From Amaurobius ferox (Eukaryota; Arthropoda; Arachnida; Araneae; Amaurobiidae), in the NCBI GenBank assembly GCA_951213105.1, contig OX578134.1, forward strand, positions 143,947,880 through 144,011,879: a stretch of 64,000 nucleotides of DNA, given 5' to 3'. Numbering within the stretch: position 1 is the first letter of the stretch; each line of letters opens with the position of its first letter. Below the pieces are notes generated by a model. It had not been told where the DNA came from. It made no database searches and was given only the letters and a program-made list of their open reading frames with translations. Positions 12,722 to 24,060 of the stretch are shown here, one piece after another. The position numbers and the translations under genes were made by a program.

Positions 12722-13335
12722 CAGTGTTTTTCAAAAGTCCATATAAACTTTAAAAATTCATTAAGAATCGAAAAATCATCGCATTGAGATGCGGTTAGTA
12801 CCATAAGTATTGCCAGGACGGGGATTTTTTTGACGAGAAAACATTTTGTAGTTTAAAAAATCACCTATAGGCGGCGCTTACCCGAATACATCTTCCCGAA
12901 TTATGCAAATGATGCTGTTATAAAAGAGCTGTAGTGCTCTGTAGATTCTTCATTTGATTAATTAGTAAACGGCGTAAAGAAGAAGTTTTTGCCGGAAATT
13001 TGACTTTGATCGAGAAAGCCTTGTCAGTGAATCTGTATTACGTGAGCGGAGAATCAGCATCAGATGCTTTGCGAAAATTTCGATTTAGGAAAAATCTAAA
13101 GAAAGGAAAAGGTCCTATCACCTGTTCAGGGTTACTGAAGCTTGTCACACGATTTGAAGAAACTGAATGTTTGGAGGATCGTCCAGGAAGTGGACGACCA
13201 TCGTTAACGGACTCCCGTGCCAGTGCTGTGGAATCTGAAATTGAAAACCTAACAACTGAGACAGCGGTTGGGATTAGCAGCGCTTCTGAAGCTGCAAGGC
13301 AAATCGATATTCCTGTATCCTCGGTATGGATATTA
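12721..13335 (+). mobile_element. 5' end of a mariner-type transposon with DUF4817 transposase
   Basis: The terminus TATACAGTGTTTTTCAAAAG abuts a TA array, and about 280 bp of leader precede the transposase start at 13000. Only the 5' part is preserved; no catalytic DDE domain or right end follows. The break coincides with the small element at 13336-13460. Confidence 0.6.
13000..13332 (+). pseudogene. DUF4817-type N-terminal domain of a transposase, truncated
   Basis: About 110 residues resemble the DUF4817 helix-turn-helix region found at the N-terminus of many arthropod mariner-like transposases: EKALSVNLYYVSGESASDAL, then FEETECLEDRPGSGRPS (the usual proline-glycine-arginine linker), then SEAARQIDIPVSSVW, where the second helix-turn-helix would sit. 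Normal family members continue for more than 200 residues with a DDE catalytic domain. Here homology stops at SSVW. The frame runs on by chance through the inserted MITE to a stop at 13405-13407. No catalytic residues are present, so it is non-functional as a transposase. The ATG at 13000 fits the usual start, which precedes an EKALL-like motif. Confidence 0.75.
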
Positions 13336-13460
13336 GGGTGGGCCAAAAAAATGAAAGTTCATAAATTCTTTAACGATAGTGCGAAAAAGGTGCATTTTCT
13401 CATCTAAGTGTTCAAAATTTTGACCTGATCAAAATTTTTTTCATGGGGCGCCGGGCCCCC
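13336..13460. mobile_element. 125-bp MITE with GGGTGGGCC ends
   Basis: The left end GGGTGGGCCAAAAAAATGAA and the right end read inward (GGGGGCCCGGCGCCCCATGA) are imperfect inverted repeats flanked by TA at 13334-13335 and 13461-13462. It lies exactly where transposase homology stops. A similar GGGTGG terminus begins at 27780. The C-rich right end is unusual in this AT-rich region. Confidence 0.5.
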
Positions 13461-13959
13461 TAATTTTCGAATTTTTCAGCTTTTCCTACTTGAATGTAAA
13501 CATGTGTTCAAAATATCATGTAGAATACCTTTGAATGGCTTCATATAATTCCTATCGTCAATTAGCCTTTTGTTGCAATGTTTATGTAATAAAAAATATT
13601 GTGAGTGGAAGTAGAGGGTGGGGGATAACAGGCGTGAGCGCGAGCCTGTCTGAGCAACGGGATCGCACAAACGCACAATCGCATATGACGGATGCCAAGA
13701 AAATGACGGACTCCCTCTTTTAGGAATCTGAACTTCTTTTTTATCCAATGGCGCGCAAGCGTTTGGAGCTGAGTCATAGATGACTTCCGCCTAGGAACTG
13801 GGAACAATACCTTCTGTTTCTCCGTCAGTTGTGTTTCTCGTTCATACACTTTGTGTGGAAGTGGATGTTATCTGTGTTTTCGTGCTCTTTTGTTAATTTT
13901 TGTTTTGCTGACGAAGATTTTTTTAAAAATAATATAAGTTGTAATTTTTTTTCATAATT
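13461..13959 (+). other. Upstream region of the Cys-motif pseudogene
   Basis: GC rises between about 13600 and 13860 (many CG dinucleotides, for example GGCGTGAGCGCGAGCCTG) before falling to a T-rich leader ahead of the ATG at 13960. This may be the promoter or 5' leader copied with the pseudogene. No TATA box or initiator could be assigned. Confidence 0.35.
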
Positions 13960-14484
13960 ATGGCAACGGCAACACCTTCGAAAGTTTTAACAAGGGAAAA
14001 AGTGAAGTGCCCCGTTTTAGGACATCCAGATTTGTTGGATGAGAACATTCTACTATCGTATAAAGATGTCATGAAATATTATCTATTTATAAGACAGAAA
14101 CTGAAAGAAGAGAACGGAAAGGACCCAGCAGTAAGTGCTATTTGTTCAAAGCTAGCGCCTGAAAGTATAAACATTTGGAGAAAGGCTCCAATTCCTACTC
14201 TTTCTGAGAGACGTGGCGAACAAATGCTAATGTCCTATTATACCAAATACAAAAATCTTCTAAAATCTAAGGGAAAGAGAAGATCGCATTTCGTGAAAAG
14301 TGTCTAACAGTTTACAGTAACGTCGGAAAATCTGTTTGACCTTGCTGCGTGTAAATGTTCTGATTTTTCAAATTGCACCTGTGAGAGGCTTTAAAAAGTT
14401 CCTGTAATGGAACAAGGTTTTTTGATTGATCAAAAGACTCGGAGGAAAATGTTTATCGGCGGTGTTGCACAAGGATTCAATTGA
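13960..14484 (+). pseudogene. Pseudogene of a multicopy, probably arachnid, protein with a CKC..CTC motif
   Basis: One reading frame of about 175 codons broken by two in-frame TAA stops (14305-14307 and 14392-14394). It opens ATPSKVLTREKVKCPVLG, continues with YKDVMKYYLFIRQKLKEENG and PTLSERRGEQMLMSYYTKY, and after the first stop keeps SENLFDLAACKCSDFSNCTC and, after the second, MEQGFLIDQKTRRKMFIGG. From memory this order matches a high-copy uncharacterised family in spider genomes (established only by recognition). The paired Cys motif could bind a metal, which is inference. With no frameshift and an apparently uninterrupted frame it may be a recent or retroposed copy. The function of the family is unknown to me, and it may belong to a mobile element. 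Confidence 0.72.
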
Positions 14485-15639
14485 GAAGCTGAGAAGAACA
14501 CTTTTGAGAAAGCAATTTCGGAGTCACAGAAATTCAAAATATAAATATACATTTCTGGTAGTAGATGGTATTTAAGTAATGGAATAGGCAAATTATTTAC
14601 TAAAATGTTTTTGTAGTTGAAGGAATCCATTCCACTTTTTATACCAAACTCCTGACAAGCCTAATTTGAATACGTTGCGGAAGATACGATTGGTCACTTA
14701 CTCAGTTTTGTCTTCGCCCATTATGTGTGCATTAACAAGATGTTTTGCGTATTGAATAGCAAATGCGAGTACGTCATTGAAGTATAAAAAAAATTGAATA
14801 TAATTTTGATTGTTAATAAAATATACAGATTGACTTGTTAAGCCATTTGTGTAATATAGCAATATTTTAGTTTTAATTATCTTTAATCTTTATTAAATGA
14901 ATTTATATAACTTAGCTGTTGTTTCAGTTTTTCCTATATCGCTCTATTTTTGATTAGTTTCGCTATTGAATTATTATCATTTTTTTAAATTATGTTTTTA
15001 CGAAGTATCCTCTCAAAAATGTGGGTATACACCCAGAATATTAATATAAATACTAATGTCTGGATAACTAACACTTTTATTTGAAAGCAGAAGTAATCGT
15101 AGGTAGGAACAATTTAGAACTAAATTACTATAACTATCTTACGAATTTACAAACCAACTAACTCAAAACACCGAAACTGCTCTCGAAACACTCTCTCACA
15201 ATTCATTTTGACTTGTATTACGTTAACTCTGGCCAAATGATACATAATTTCCTTATGTATAATCTCCATATAATAATTCTCTAAAAGGAGGTAATATTTT
15301 ATAAGTATTAAAAATATATAATATATTATAAGCATTTAATCGCAATTTTAAATTAAACATTTTAAAGTCTTTCTCTAGATAGATCGATCATTATCACACA
15401 TAACACACATATTTTTCCTAATCGAAATTTCTGCAAAATGGGATGTCATACAGAAAGATTCCACATTTCCTGAAATAAATATTTAAAATTTCAGAAGATA
15501 GAAATATTTCCTAAAATAAAATTCCATTTAGAGTCTATCTCAAAGGTATTGAGTATATTTCAAAATATAAATTAAACGATTACATAAAATATTTATATTC
15601 AATTAAGAACCATTCAAATACTAAAAATAGAAATCAGGG
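14485..15639. other. No gene seen
   Basis: AT-rich DNA with no repeat, RNA gene or homologous frame that I can support. Confidence 0.6.
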
Positions 15640-15890
15640 AGAAAAACTCGGTTTGTATTCCCAGTACTTTTCATTTAATGCGCTTCTTCGAGACGAAATC
15701 CGGAGAAACGAAATAGTCAAACCCTTTACCAAAACTTTCTACAATTGAGGAAACTATTTCCACTTTAAAATATATATTTCTATTTTTCTCCCTGCAAACT
15801 GTAAGATCAGAAATGCTGAACTTCAAGTTTTTATAAATCACGGTGATGCCTTTCCTATTTCTCCATATAATGAGTTCAAAGCCCTTAAAA
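15640..15890. repeat. Dispersed repeat family G, copy 1
   Basis: A block with 'gagacgaaatcc', 'aaactttctacaattgag' and 'tttccacttta' also found at about 20660-20960, 33095-33430 and 35815-36165 in the same order and orientation. Copies are strongly diverged and non-coding, so this is an old interspersed repeat whose ends are not clear. Confidence 0.5.
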
Positions 15891-16392
15891 GCTATACATG
15901 AAATGAAGCTCAACAATCTTAAAATTTATAAATAAAATAAAACATTATATGTTCTTGAATTGACAAGACCATACAATTAAATTACTTTAGGTATTTTCTT
16001 ATTCTTTACATTTCCATTTCTCGTTGGTCTCTGCACAGTTTTAACTATGTATAATTGATAGTTTTTTGAATTATGCCTTTTGAAATGTATTGATTTATTA
16101 TATTACTATTTTGCTTCCCAAAGATTTTGTAATCTCCTTTAGGGTTGAAATACTCATATGTGTTCCACAAAATATTGATTGAATTCAAAACTGCTGCTAG
16201 AGATAGTTTCTTTTTCCTCTAAGAAAATTATTTAAAAAATAAATTGCTCTTTGTCAATTCCATGTCAATATATATATATATAAATCCAAAAGATGTATAA
16301 TACATCATGTTTCGTTCTTAGCTTTTAAAGTCATCCAAATTCCCAAGTTTATCGGATCGAATACGATTAAATAAAGTTTTGCTGGTGTGTAA
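15891..16392 (+). other. AT-rich DNA leading into a Penelope-like remnant
   Basis: From about 16300 the plus strand encodes scattered residues such as IPKFIGSNTIK ahead of the GIY-YIG frame, which could be the decayed linker between the reverse transcriptase and the nuclease of a Penelope-like element. No reverse-transcriptase motif is visible here. Confidence 0.35.
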
Positions 16393-16671
16393 GTCGTTCT
16401 CCTGTTATCTCCTGATGGTGACTATACATTTTACATTGGTAGTACAAAATGTACTGTTGGCATCCGTTTAGCTGAAACTGGTAAACTTTCTACGACTCTT
16501 GCTCAATATGTGGTTATTGAAAAATTTCTGCCCGTTTTTGAAAAAAAAATCCTTTTAGTTCGTTGTAACCACCCACGTAGTATTTTTCTTTATGAATCCC
16601 AGTTTATTTATATTTACCGTGAGTCGATTTGTAATTTTGATCCCATTCAAATTCTAAGTTATGCTTGGTGA
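16393..16671 (+). pseudogene. GIY-YIG endonuclease remnant of a Penelope-like element
   Basis: A 92-codon open stretch without ATG, from a TAA at 16390-16392 to a TGA at 16669-16671. It contains DGDYTFYIGSTKCTVGIRLA, matching the second half of the GIY-YIG core (Tyr-Ile-Gly-Ser-Thr) with the expected downstream Arg, then a PVFEKKILLV strand and IFLYESQFIYI, where the Glu of the fold normally sits. In Penelope-like retroelements this nuclease is the C-terminal domain that nicks target DNA. The first GIY half-motif is degenerate and the terminal Asn is unclear. Upstream reverse transcriptase is missing, so the copy is 5'-truncated or decayed. The hammerhead 280 bp downstream supports the assignment. 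Confidence 0.7.
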
Positions 16672-16950
16672 CTCATTCCCGACTCTATGCAATTCAAACC
16701 TCTTAATAGTTATTTGTGACGTCATTCTCAGGAAAATCAAGCTTGACGTTTTTCCAAAATTTATATTAGTTCTTTTCTTGTAATATTTTTTTTTTAAATT
16801 CGAAAGCGTTTAAACCAAATTTTGTAATTTCAGTGTATACTTCTTGTATTATTCTGCAGTAAGTTCATTTACCATTTTATATTTTTATGCAAATTTGCTT
16901 TAAACTGGTCGCTATATATATAAACATTCCATGTTTTTACTATTCATGTA

Positions 16951-16994
16951 GCCACTGATGAAGGGCGTATATACGTCTGAAAGCGCTCTGGCAG
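16951..16994 (+). ncRNA. Hammerhead ribozyme, type with minimal helix III
   Basis: All conserved core elements are present in order: helix I strand GCCA (16951-16954), core CTGATGA (16955-16961), a helix II hairpin AGGGCGTATATACGTCT (16962-16978; one bulged G), core GAAA (16979-16982), a very short helix III AGCGCT, the cleavage-site C at 16988, and the helix I return strand TGGC (16989-16992), which pairs exactly with GCCA. Cleavage would fall after 16988. Hammerheads with one- or two-base-pair helix III are characteristic of Penelope-like elements and related retroelements, and this one lies just downstream of the GIY-YIG remnant. It likely processes element transcripts. Such minimal forms are often most active as tandem dimers. 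Confidence 0.85.
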
Positions 16995-19900
16995 TTTTTA
17001 ATATATGTTTTGTCCGTCTTTTTGGATGTTTTAAATAAAATACCTTTCGTTTAAAAGACGCTTTGTCCTTGATTTTATTTTCATTCTAAAGTCAATGTAG
17101 CCTTAAATGGTATTGCAATTTTAGTTTCCTTTTTTACATCTAAAAAGGTAAAAGCTAAATTGAATATTCACGCCTTTTTTATTCAGCATGAAAGTTGGAT
17201 GAATATGTTAGGCTCAATTAAGTTTCACTCGATTTTTTTTTTTTACATTGTAAAATTTCTAATTAAAATTTCTAATTCATATTTTCTTTTTATTTTATTC
17301 ACTGAATTATTTTATTCAAAAAGTCTCTTCAGTATGGTTTGTTTTCCTTAAAAGCTTACCTCCTTTATATATTTTTTACTTGCTTGCTTGGTTGAAATAA
17401 CTGTGGAAATGAACGTTTAGAGATACACCATTGTTTGAAGGGCTTTAAAAAAATGTATTTCATTTTTTATTCAATTGAGTGAAGTTTCTTTTAACAATAT
17501 ATACTTAATAAAATAATGTTAATTATTATATGACCTCTGTTATGTGATTTCTTTTTTAAAATGTTCAGTACATTATCTAGTGGTTTTCAAATAAACATAA
17601 ATTGTTGGTAAGGCAATTTTTGTATAAAATTAAATATTTTATAGTTAAGTGAACACTTTACAGTTAAAGCAAATCATACTTCTATGGTACTCCTCTGGTA
17701 ACTCCTATGATGACGCCATTAATACTACTAATTATAGTTAACGTGAATAATACTACTCTGGTAATTAAAATCAATGCCATAATTGAAATAATCCCTGAAG
17801 CAAGCAATGTTCCTGCAAGTAAGAATACTATTTACACAAACAAAAATATGGGTGGGATATCATCTAAATGTAAAAGTTAATTTAAAAACAATCTCTAAGG
17901 TAAATGGTTATGTTTTAAATAGAAACATAAATTACTATAACGGAATTGCTTAACAGCCTACTAAGTATCTTAAATTTAATTCATGAACTACAATAATTTG
18001 AAATAGAAAATAATATTTAATTTCTGGTACTTTGCCTTTAACGTCTGCCTTGAGCCGCAAAAGAACAGAAATGAATTATGTTACCAGCCATTTACCAACT
18101 ATTTCCCACATCTGAGTGAGTATTCATAAGTTAGAGCTAGTACAAATCCTAACCGAGTACACCTTATAATCAGATATACTGAATATACGTTTTTCTCGGA
18201 ATGCTCTGTTCTTTTTTATAAACATCAGTGCGATTTTATTTATTATGTATTTAACTCGATAAAAACTAAAAGCATTCTCCAGAATTCCAAATCCAAAGAT
18301 TAAAAAAAAAAATTTGTTTCACAGAAACAAAATAAATGTGTTAGCGCAATTAACTATGTTTTCTTCAAAAATAATTTGTGCTCTTTATTTCTGTATTTTT
18401 AGAGCTACTGCCGTACGTTTTTGCGAGTTAGTTTTTTTTTTATATACCCAATTTTTTATCCAAAAATATTTCTGTTTGTAAAGAAAAAATTCAAAATTTT
18501 CCAACGAATCGAACGACTAAAAATGATTTCAAACGGCAGAAATGCAGAATGAAGTGTTTGCTGCAATTAAGTTAAGTTCTTAAAAATCTATTTTTGGTTT
18601 GCCAGTATTTTTTATAAGTGTATATTAAATTGCTGGTTTCTTATTCTATTCATATTCATGTTTTTGTATTTATAGTTTTTGATTGTTTCTATTAAACTTT
18701 TTGAATTAAATTTTGTTTTTGGAGAGGAAATTATTTTATTTAAAGACACTTCTGCTTCATGTAGAACTTTACTATCTCACTTTACACACAAAGAAACATA
18801 ATACATTGTCAAGGCTAACTCTGATTAGGAAGAATTATCCTGCTTATATAAAAGCGAGATTCTAAAAGTGAAAATCTATGAGCGAGGATGCACCCCTTTT
18901 AGAATAAAAGTGAAATTCTTAGAAAATAAGGAGTACAGTTTATGTATTTAAGGCTAATATTTTCTGCAAATTAACTCTTTTGAGGAGAACATGTCAGAAA
19001 TATTCCACTTCTGTTTTGCTTCAAAACGTCTGAAATGAAGAAACTGATTTAAATACATTTTATTTTCTGTCACCCTTTGCACAAAGATGTGTATTTAAAA
19101 CGATGAATTATATTTGTAATCATTTAAAGAGATGTGCGTTACCTTTAGTAACGAAAATTTGAAAACTGTTAAATTATAATATATAAAGTTAATTTCACTT
19201 TTAACTTTTAAAGTGCAATTTACTTTTATGCTAAAGAGTTACATCCTTCATTTAATGCTAAAATGTTATGCATATGATGAGATTAATTCATAATTGCAGT
19301 TTCATCAAACGTAGTTTCAGTTATTTCAAGTATTTTTCATCAGGCTTCAGAAACATTACAAAGCTGAAACTTTTAATGACAATAAAATGTTCATTATGAC
19401 TTAATTTAAATAACATTTTATGCGTGGTTGATTGTTTCACTGTAAAGAGAAAAATTAGTCTTGTATTCCTGACATCTGTGCCAGTACTTAACCGAGATTC
19501 GTCGAGATATAACGAGCATGAAGGAACAAAATCAGTTTGGCAGTTTAGTTTCCAAGTTGGAGTTCGCGCTTTTACCCCTCTCTGAGAAAATCATGTACTC
19601 AGACATACAGAACTCCATGGTTTTACAAACATTAGTGCGAGTTTCTGCACTCTAATTTTAACGTGGTAAAAACTTCATCTGTTTTGTAGCAGTAAAATAA
19701 AGCCCAAAAAGCTTCTTTGAATTGGCAAGGGAAGAGAGCAGAAATGTATGATAATTTAACTAACATTTTCTAATGATTTACTCTTTATCAATTTCAATAT
19801 TTTATAAATTAATTTCCCGTATTGATGCATTTTATATTTTTCTCTTCTATGGATTGTTTCAAAGTTTTTTATATTTGATACGCCTTTTTGGTATAAAAAA

Positions 19901-20659
19901 GCAAAATTGAGAGAAAGTTGCAAAAGTAAATATTTCACCATAGATATACTTCATTTGTATTAAGTAATTGTATAAAATAAATTGTATTTATTTCTATCTA
20001 TTCAATTACGCTATGATTTTTACAAGAATAATAAACTGTAAAATTATATTAATGACCATAATATATACGTTGTCATACTATCTGTCTTATCATTCACATA
20101 TATATTTGAATTATAATTTAGTTATAATCAAGTTAATACTATATTTGTAAAACATAATAATTTTCAATGCATTTCGCATTTCTTTCTTAGTTTTATGCAT
20201 TTCCTTCTTGATCATATTCCTGCAAGGTATTCGCATACATGCAAAATTGGAATTAAAAGGGGAATGCATGACATATTTAAAATGCGTGTTAATTTATTTA
20301 AATAAGATATTTGCGAATTATATATGCGTTAAATATGTATACTATATATTTCTATATTTCTTAAACAATCCCTAAATTATTATTGATCTTGATAACGAAA
20401 AGTACCAAAGTACAAATATAGCAATAATATTTTAAGTATGTCAAAACATCTCTAACAAATGGTTATTGCACTTTCAAATTAAATTTAAATTATAAAATTT
20501 AATATAGATTACATGTTAATAGAATTATATATTTTTGCATAAAATAAATGAAAACGTTAACTTTTTAAATGATATGAACTCTATAAAATCTACGACACTA
20601 TTCAAAATTCAAATCAATTTTTGATAATTACCTATATTTAAAACAAGGAACTCCAACGG
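16995..20659. other. No gene seen
   Basis: The first 70 bases are probably the end of the Penelope-like element. The rest is AT-rich, with a block at 18750-18830 that shares 'cacacaaagaaacat' with 34555-34575. The segment at 19326-19370 contains CTGATGA and GAAA on the minus strand but no convincing helices. Confidence 0.5.
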
Positions 20660-20960
20660 TGATATTCAATGAACATAGATCTTAACGGTTTTTAGACGCA
20701 AACTAGCACAAACAAAATTGGCAAACTGTTTGCCCAAAACTTTTCCACAATAGAGAGAATTTCTCCATTTTATAGTAAACACAGTTTCACTCCTTTCCGG
20801 GCTCCAGCTTGTGTTCATGCATCCTAAAATCCTCGTTTCTAAAAGCGGCAGCGCATTTCTTCTTTCTCGTTCTTCATTTAATGATGCACAAACTCTGAAG
20901 ACATTCTCAAACATTGCAAATAAAAATATGCAGGAAAACTCTTTTTTGAATCGACGGGAA
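20660..20960. repeat. Dispersed repeat family G, copy 2
   Basis: Shares 'agacgcaaact..cacaaac', 'aaaacttttccacaatagag' and a following T-rich block with copies 1, 3 and 4. An open frame crosses it on the minus strand, but since the other copies carry stops at the same places it is not considered a gene. Confidence 0.5.
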
Positions 20961-21422
20961 CACGGTGAACGGTTTGGTGCAATTAACTGAGGTCTCCCAC
21001 GAAATTTTTCTATTTTCTCCATTTCTACATCTTTGAGAAATTTCCATCGCACTGTGTTGTGTGCTTTTTTATATTTATCCAGGATATTTTTTTTCAAAAC
21101 ATTTTTTTTCTACGGAATGTATTGTTCGTCTTGAAATTTTTTCTCATTCGTTTGGATATTCTTTTTAGGTCTGCTGGGCGCAAAAGTGGCGCAAATACGT
21201 GGGAGTTCTGAAAGAAAACATTCTATCTGTTTAAAATCTATTTCTACATAAGAAATTGTTCATGTTTTATTGCCCAACTACTTATTAATATTTAATCGAA
21301 TTTTACATAATAGAAAATGCATTTGTGTATAGTGTGTCTCGGAAGGTCAGAGGATATTTCTAGGGAATCAGAGGTATCAGAGAACATTTCTAGGGAATGA
21401 AAATAGTTCCCCTATTTATTAA
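20961..21422. other. No gene seen
   Basis: AT-rich. 'aacatttctagggaat' is partly repeated around 21353-21400, a short local duplication. Confidence 0.5.
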
Positions 21423-22237
21423 TGTAGCTGCATATGAAACTCCTATGGCGTTATACGACAAGACAACTTTGGGGGGGGGGGACCTCTATCGAAAGGGGGA
21501 CTGGGGAGCTATTTTACCTTTTTTGGGATTAAAAAAATATTCAATTCCAAAACTGTAGAGCGTTGTAAAATTATTACCAAAAATGTGTTTGCCCGACAGA
21601 AAAATCTGCCAATAATTGCCTTAAAATATTTTTAAAAGCGCGTTATTCCTTAAACTGCAAATTCTTCTGGAGAAAGTTGTATAACAAACGATTTAATACA
21701 TTTAGTTTGAATGCTAACTGATTTATTTGACAGATGATTTGTCTATAAACACAATCTCAGTCAAGCCAGATAAATAAATAAAAAATTGAGAGATTGGGGG
21801 GAACATACCATTTGCAGTATGGTATTCTTATTCTATGTGTTTGTCACTTCGTCCTATTTCGATTTCGATTTCATGCGACATGTTTACTAATGAAGAATAT
21901 TGCGAAATGATGCTTATTTTTGGAAAATGTAACCAGAACGGAACAATATAGCCGAAGTTTTTCCCAATACACGGTGTCCTAATCGGCTGAGTACATTAAT
22001 GTTGTTCTTTATGAGGGGGAGGGAGATTATGTATATTCCCTACATGTCAGAATAATTTTCAGTTTTTTATGTCGAACAGGTATAATTTTGTGCTAATTTG
22101 ACAACTTGCTACAAGCTTGTAATTGAATTTTATATCTATCTAAAAGGGAGCCAGATAGCACCTCAATAAAAATAGGGGTTAGCCCCCCTAAAGTTGTTTC
22201 ATCGTGTAACGTCATAAGGATTTCCTATGCAGCTGCA
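21423..22237. mobile_element. TTAA-flanked element with inverted ends, about 815 bp
   Basis: TTAA at 21419-21422 is followed by TGTAGCTGCATATGAAACTC, and the right end reads inward as TGCAGCTGCATAGGAAATCC before TTAA at 22238-22241. Similarity between the arms continues for about 90 bp through GACAAGACAACTTTGGGGGG. A TTAA target duplication is the hallmark of piggyBac elements. No transposase frame is present, so it would be non-autonomous. The left arm carries a poly-G run of 11 that is shorter and interrupted in the right arm. Confidence 0.65.
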
Positions 22238-22238
22238 T

Positions 22239-22378
22239 TAAAAAAAATCTGATGTGGGCAACACATGACTTTCCTTATATAATGTAATGAATTTACTACT
22301 TTAACAGTAAAAAAAATCTGATGTGGGCAACACATGACTTTCCTTATATAACGTAATGAATTTACTACTTTTACAGTA
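22239..22378 (-). repeat. Two tandem 69-bp copies of a repeat-element terminus
   Basis: The unit starting AATCTGATGTGGGCAACACA is repeated at an offset of 69 bp (22246 and 22315), with a few changes. This is the 3' terminus of the microsatellite-centred family (compare 39280-39315, 45778-45809 and 62966-63001 in opposite or like orientation). It begins directly at the TTAA of the neighbouring element. Confidence 0.85.
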
Positions 22379-23053
22379 AAAAAATAGGTTTTTCTTATAG
22401 TAGATACTAATATTCTTTCCAAGATATTGAATTTTCGACAATTAGTCGTCATTTTCTTTGATTTAGCATCATTTTTATCCATTTGGCGAGATTTTCATTA
22501 ATTTGGCAACATTCCAAAAAAGTCGCCAAGTTGGCGACATTCCGCCAAATTCGTCGCCAAAATCTCGCCAAGCGTTATGCACTAAGAAAAAAGTTATACT
22601 TACAGCAGATAAAGGACTATTGGCGTTCAAATACAAAAGTATTATTCAAAGTATATTTTTTCATGAATGGAACGAGCTAGATCCACAAGAATGATGTTAC
22701 TCAATTTATCGCATGGTATTACATATGAAAAGTGAACATGTTTCTCAATAGGAATTTTTTTTTATGTGACTTTTTCATAATTTTTTTTGAAAAATGTACA
22801 ATATCTCGAGAATTTATGCCAATCGTTTTCTAATGAAAAATTACATAAGAAATGTCTATTTGCGTAACTTTATTAGCGGTTTTGATTTTTTGACGATTTT
22901 TTCAAAATTTCATTCGAAAATTTAGGGGGGTTCTGAACATTCGATTACGTATAAAAACAATAGACTTCCAGTGTTTATGGATTGTGATTTTTGTACCAAA
23001 TTTGGTTCGAATCGGTCCATTCGTTCGTCAGTTATCGTCTCCACAGACTCACT

Positions 23054-23107
<54 letters not shown>

Positions 23108-23245
23108 TCACCTCAAAAATGATTGATTCGTGATCAGGGATGCTTGAAACGTGCTCTCCCGTCGAAAACTCGAATTCGAATTTTCGACACCGTCACAATA
23201 CTTTCCTTATACATTATGTATATAAGGAAAGTAATAAGGATAATT
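22379..23245 (-). mobile_element. Microsatellite-centred non-coding repeat element (copy E)
   Basis: Read on the minus strand: a hairpin made by ACTTTCCTTATA and TATAAGGAAAGT (23205-23235), then GTCGAAAATTCGAATTCGAG, then a long (TG)n run (23055-23102), then ACGATAACTGACGAACGAAT and ACCAAATTTGGTAC. The same order of hairpin, TCGA-rich phrase, TG/CTGT run, 'aatggaccgaattt' and 'aaatttggta' is seen at 38490, 62230 and 63010. It has no coding frame; the family spreads by unknown means. Confidence 0.65.
23055..23102. repeat. (CA)n microsatellite
   Basis: About 24 CA units inside repeat copy E; the microsatellite is part of the element's conserved layout. Confidence 0.95.
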
Positions 23246-23756
23246 AATTTTGTTCTCGAGAAAGTTCCCCTGAAGCGAACTTTCCTATGCACCTTGCATG
23301 TGGTATTACATTTATATTCCGGCAATGTTCCTTCCACCCTGTATTTCGTGTAAGGTTATAAATCCTGAATTCCTTGCTGTTTTTATTCCTAATTTTAAAT
23401 TTGTAATACGCAGAGATACCTCTTAACTGTGTAATTACAAAAATTACGTTTAATAATGTAGGTCTCGGTTATCGAGGTCCTAAGATAGTGACAAACACTG
23501 GTGAACGGGCTATTTTGTGAAGACTGTTACAATGTGAGTGCTATTCTTGGTATGAAATGCACTGCAAATTCCATAATGCGATGCACTGCAAATTCTATAG
23601 CTGTTGAAGAATGCATAGTCACAGGTTCTGTGACTATGGGTGTGTATCCTGATTTGCATATTACATAAAAGATTCCTGATAAATTGTAATACAATTTCTG
23701 GAAAATAAAGGTTTTTATACACTATCCATCCATCTATGACAGTAATAATTGAATAC
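23246..23756. other. No gene seen; short direct repeats
   Basis: 'gcactgcaaattc' occurs twice near 23558-23595. Nothing else could be assigned. Confidence 0.5.
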
Positions 23757-24060
23757 TGACTGCACTTAAGTATTAATCACATTCGCATTAGATTTAATCA
23801 CAGTTGTATTACATCTCATCACAGTTGCATTAGATTTTATCTCTCTTTCTTACATTAGATTATATCAGTTTTTTATTAGATTAAATTATTATTGAACTTT
23901 CGTATTAGATTTCATTACTATTTGTTGCATTAGATTCAATCAATATTTCATTAGATTGAATTAATATTGCACTTTTACTTTATATTTAATCACGTATGCT
24001 TTAGATTTAATTACTTTTGTATTCAAATTAATCACTCTTGCATTAGATAAAATCTCTGAT
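23757..24060. repeat. Degenerate minisatellite, unit about 22-27 bp
   Basis: Around a dozen imperfect units built on TTGCATTAGATTTAATCACT. Divergence between units is high, which indicates an old array no longer being homogenised. Confidence 0.8.

Noticed and set aside
19326..19370. CTGATGA...GAAA on the minus strand as a second hammerhead
   Set aside because: Helix II would be only weak A-U pairs and helix I strands next to the core do not match.
20666..21097. 143-codon minus-strand frame
   Set aside because: It overlaps dispersed repeat family G, whose other copies have stops at corresponding places.
22980..23000. GGTTCGAATC as a tRNA B-box
   Set aside because: It is part of the repeat-family phrase 'ggttcgaatcggtcc'; no acceptor or anticodon stems surround it.
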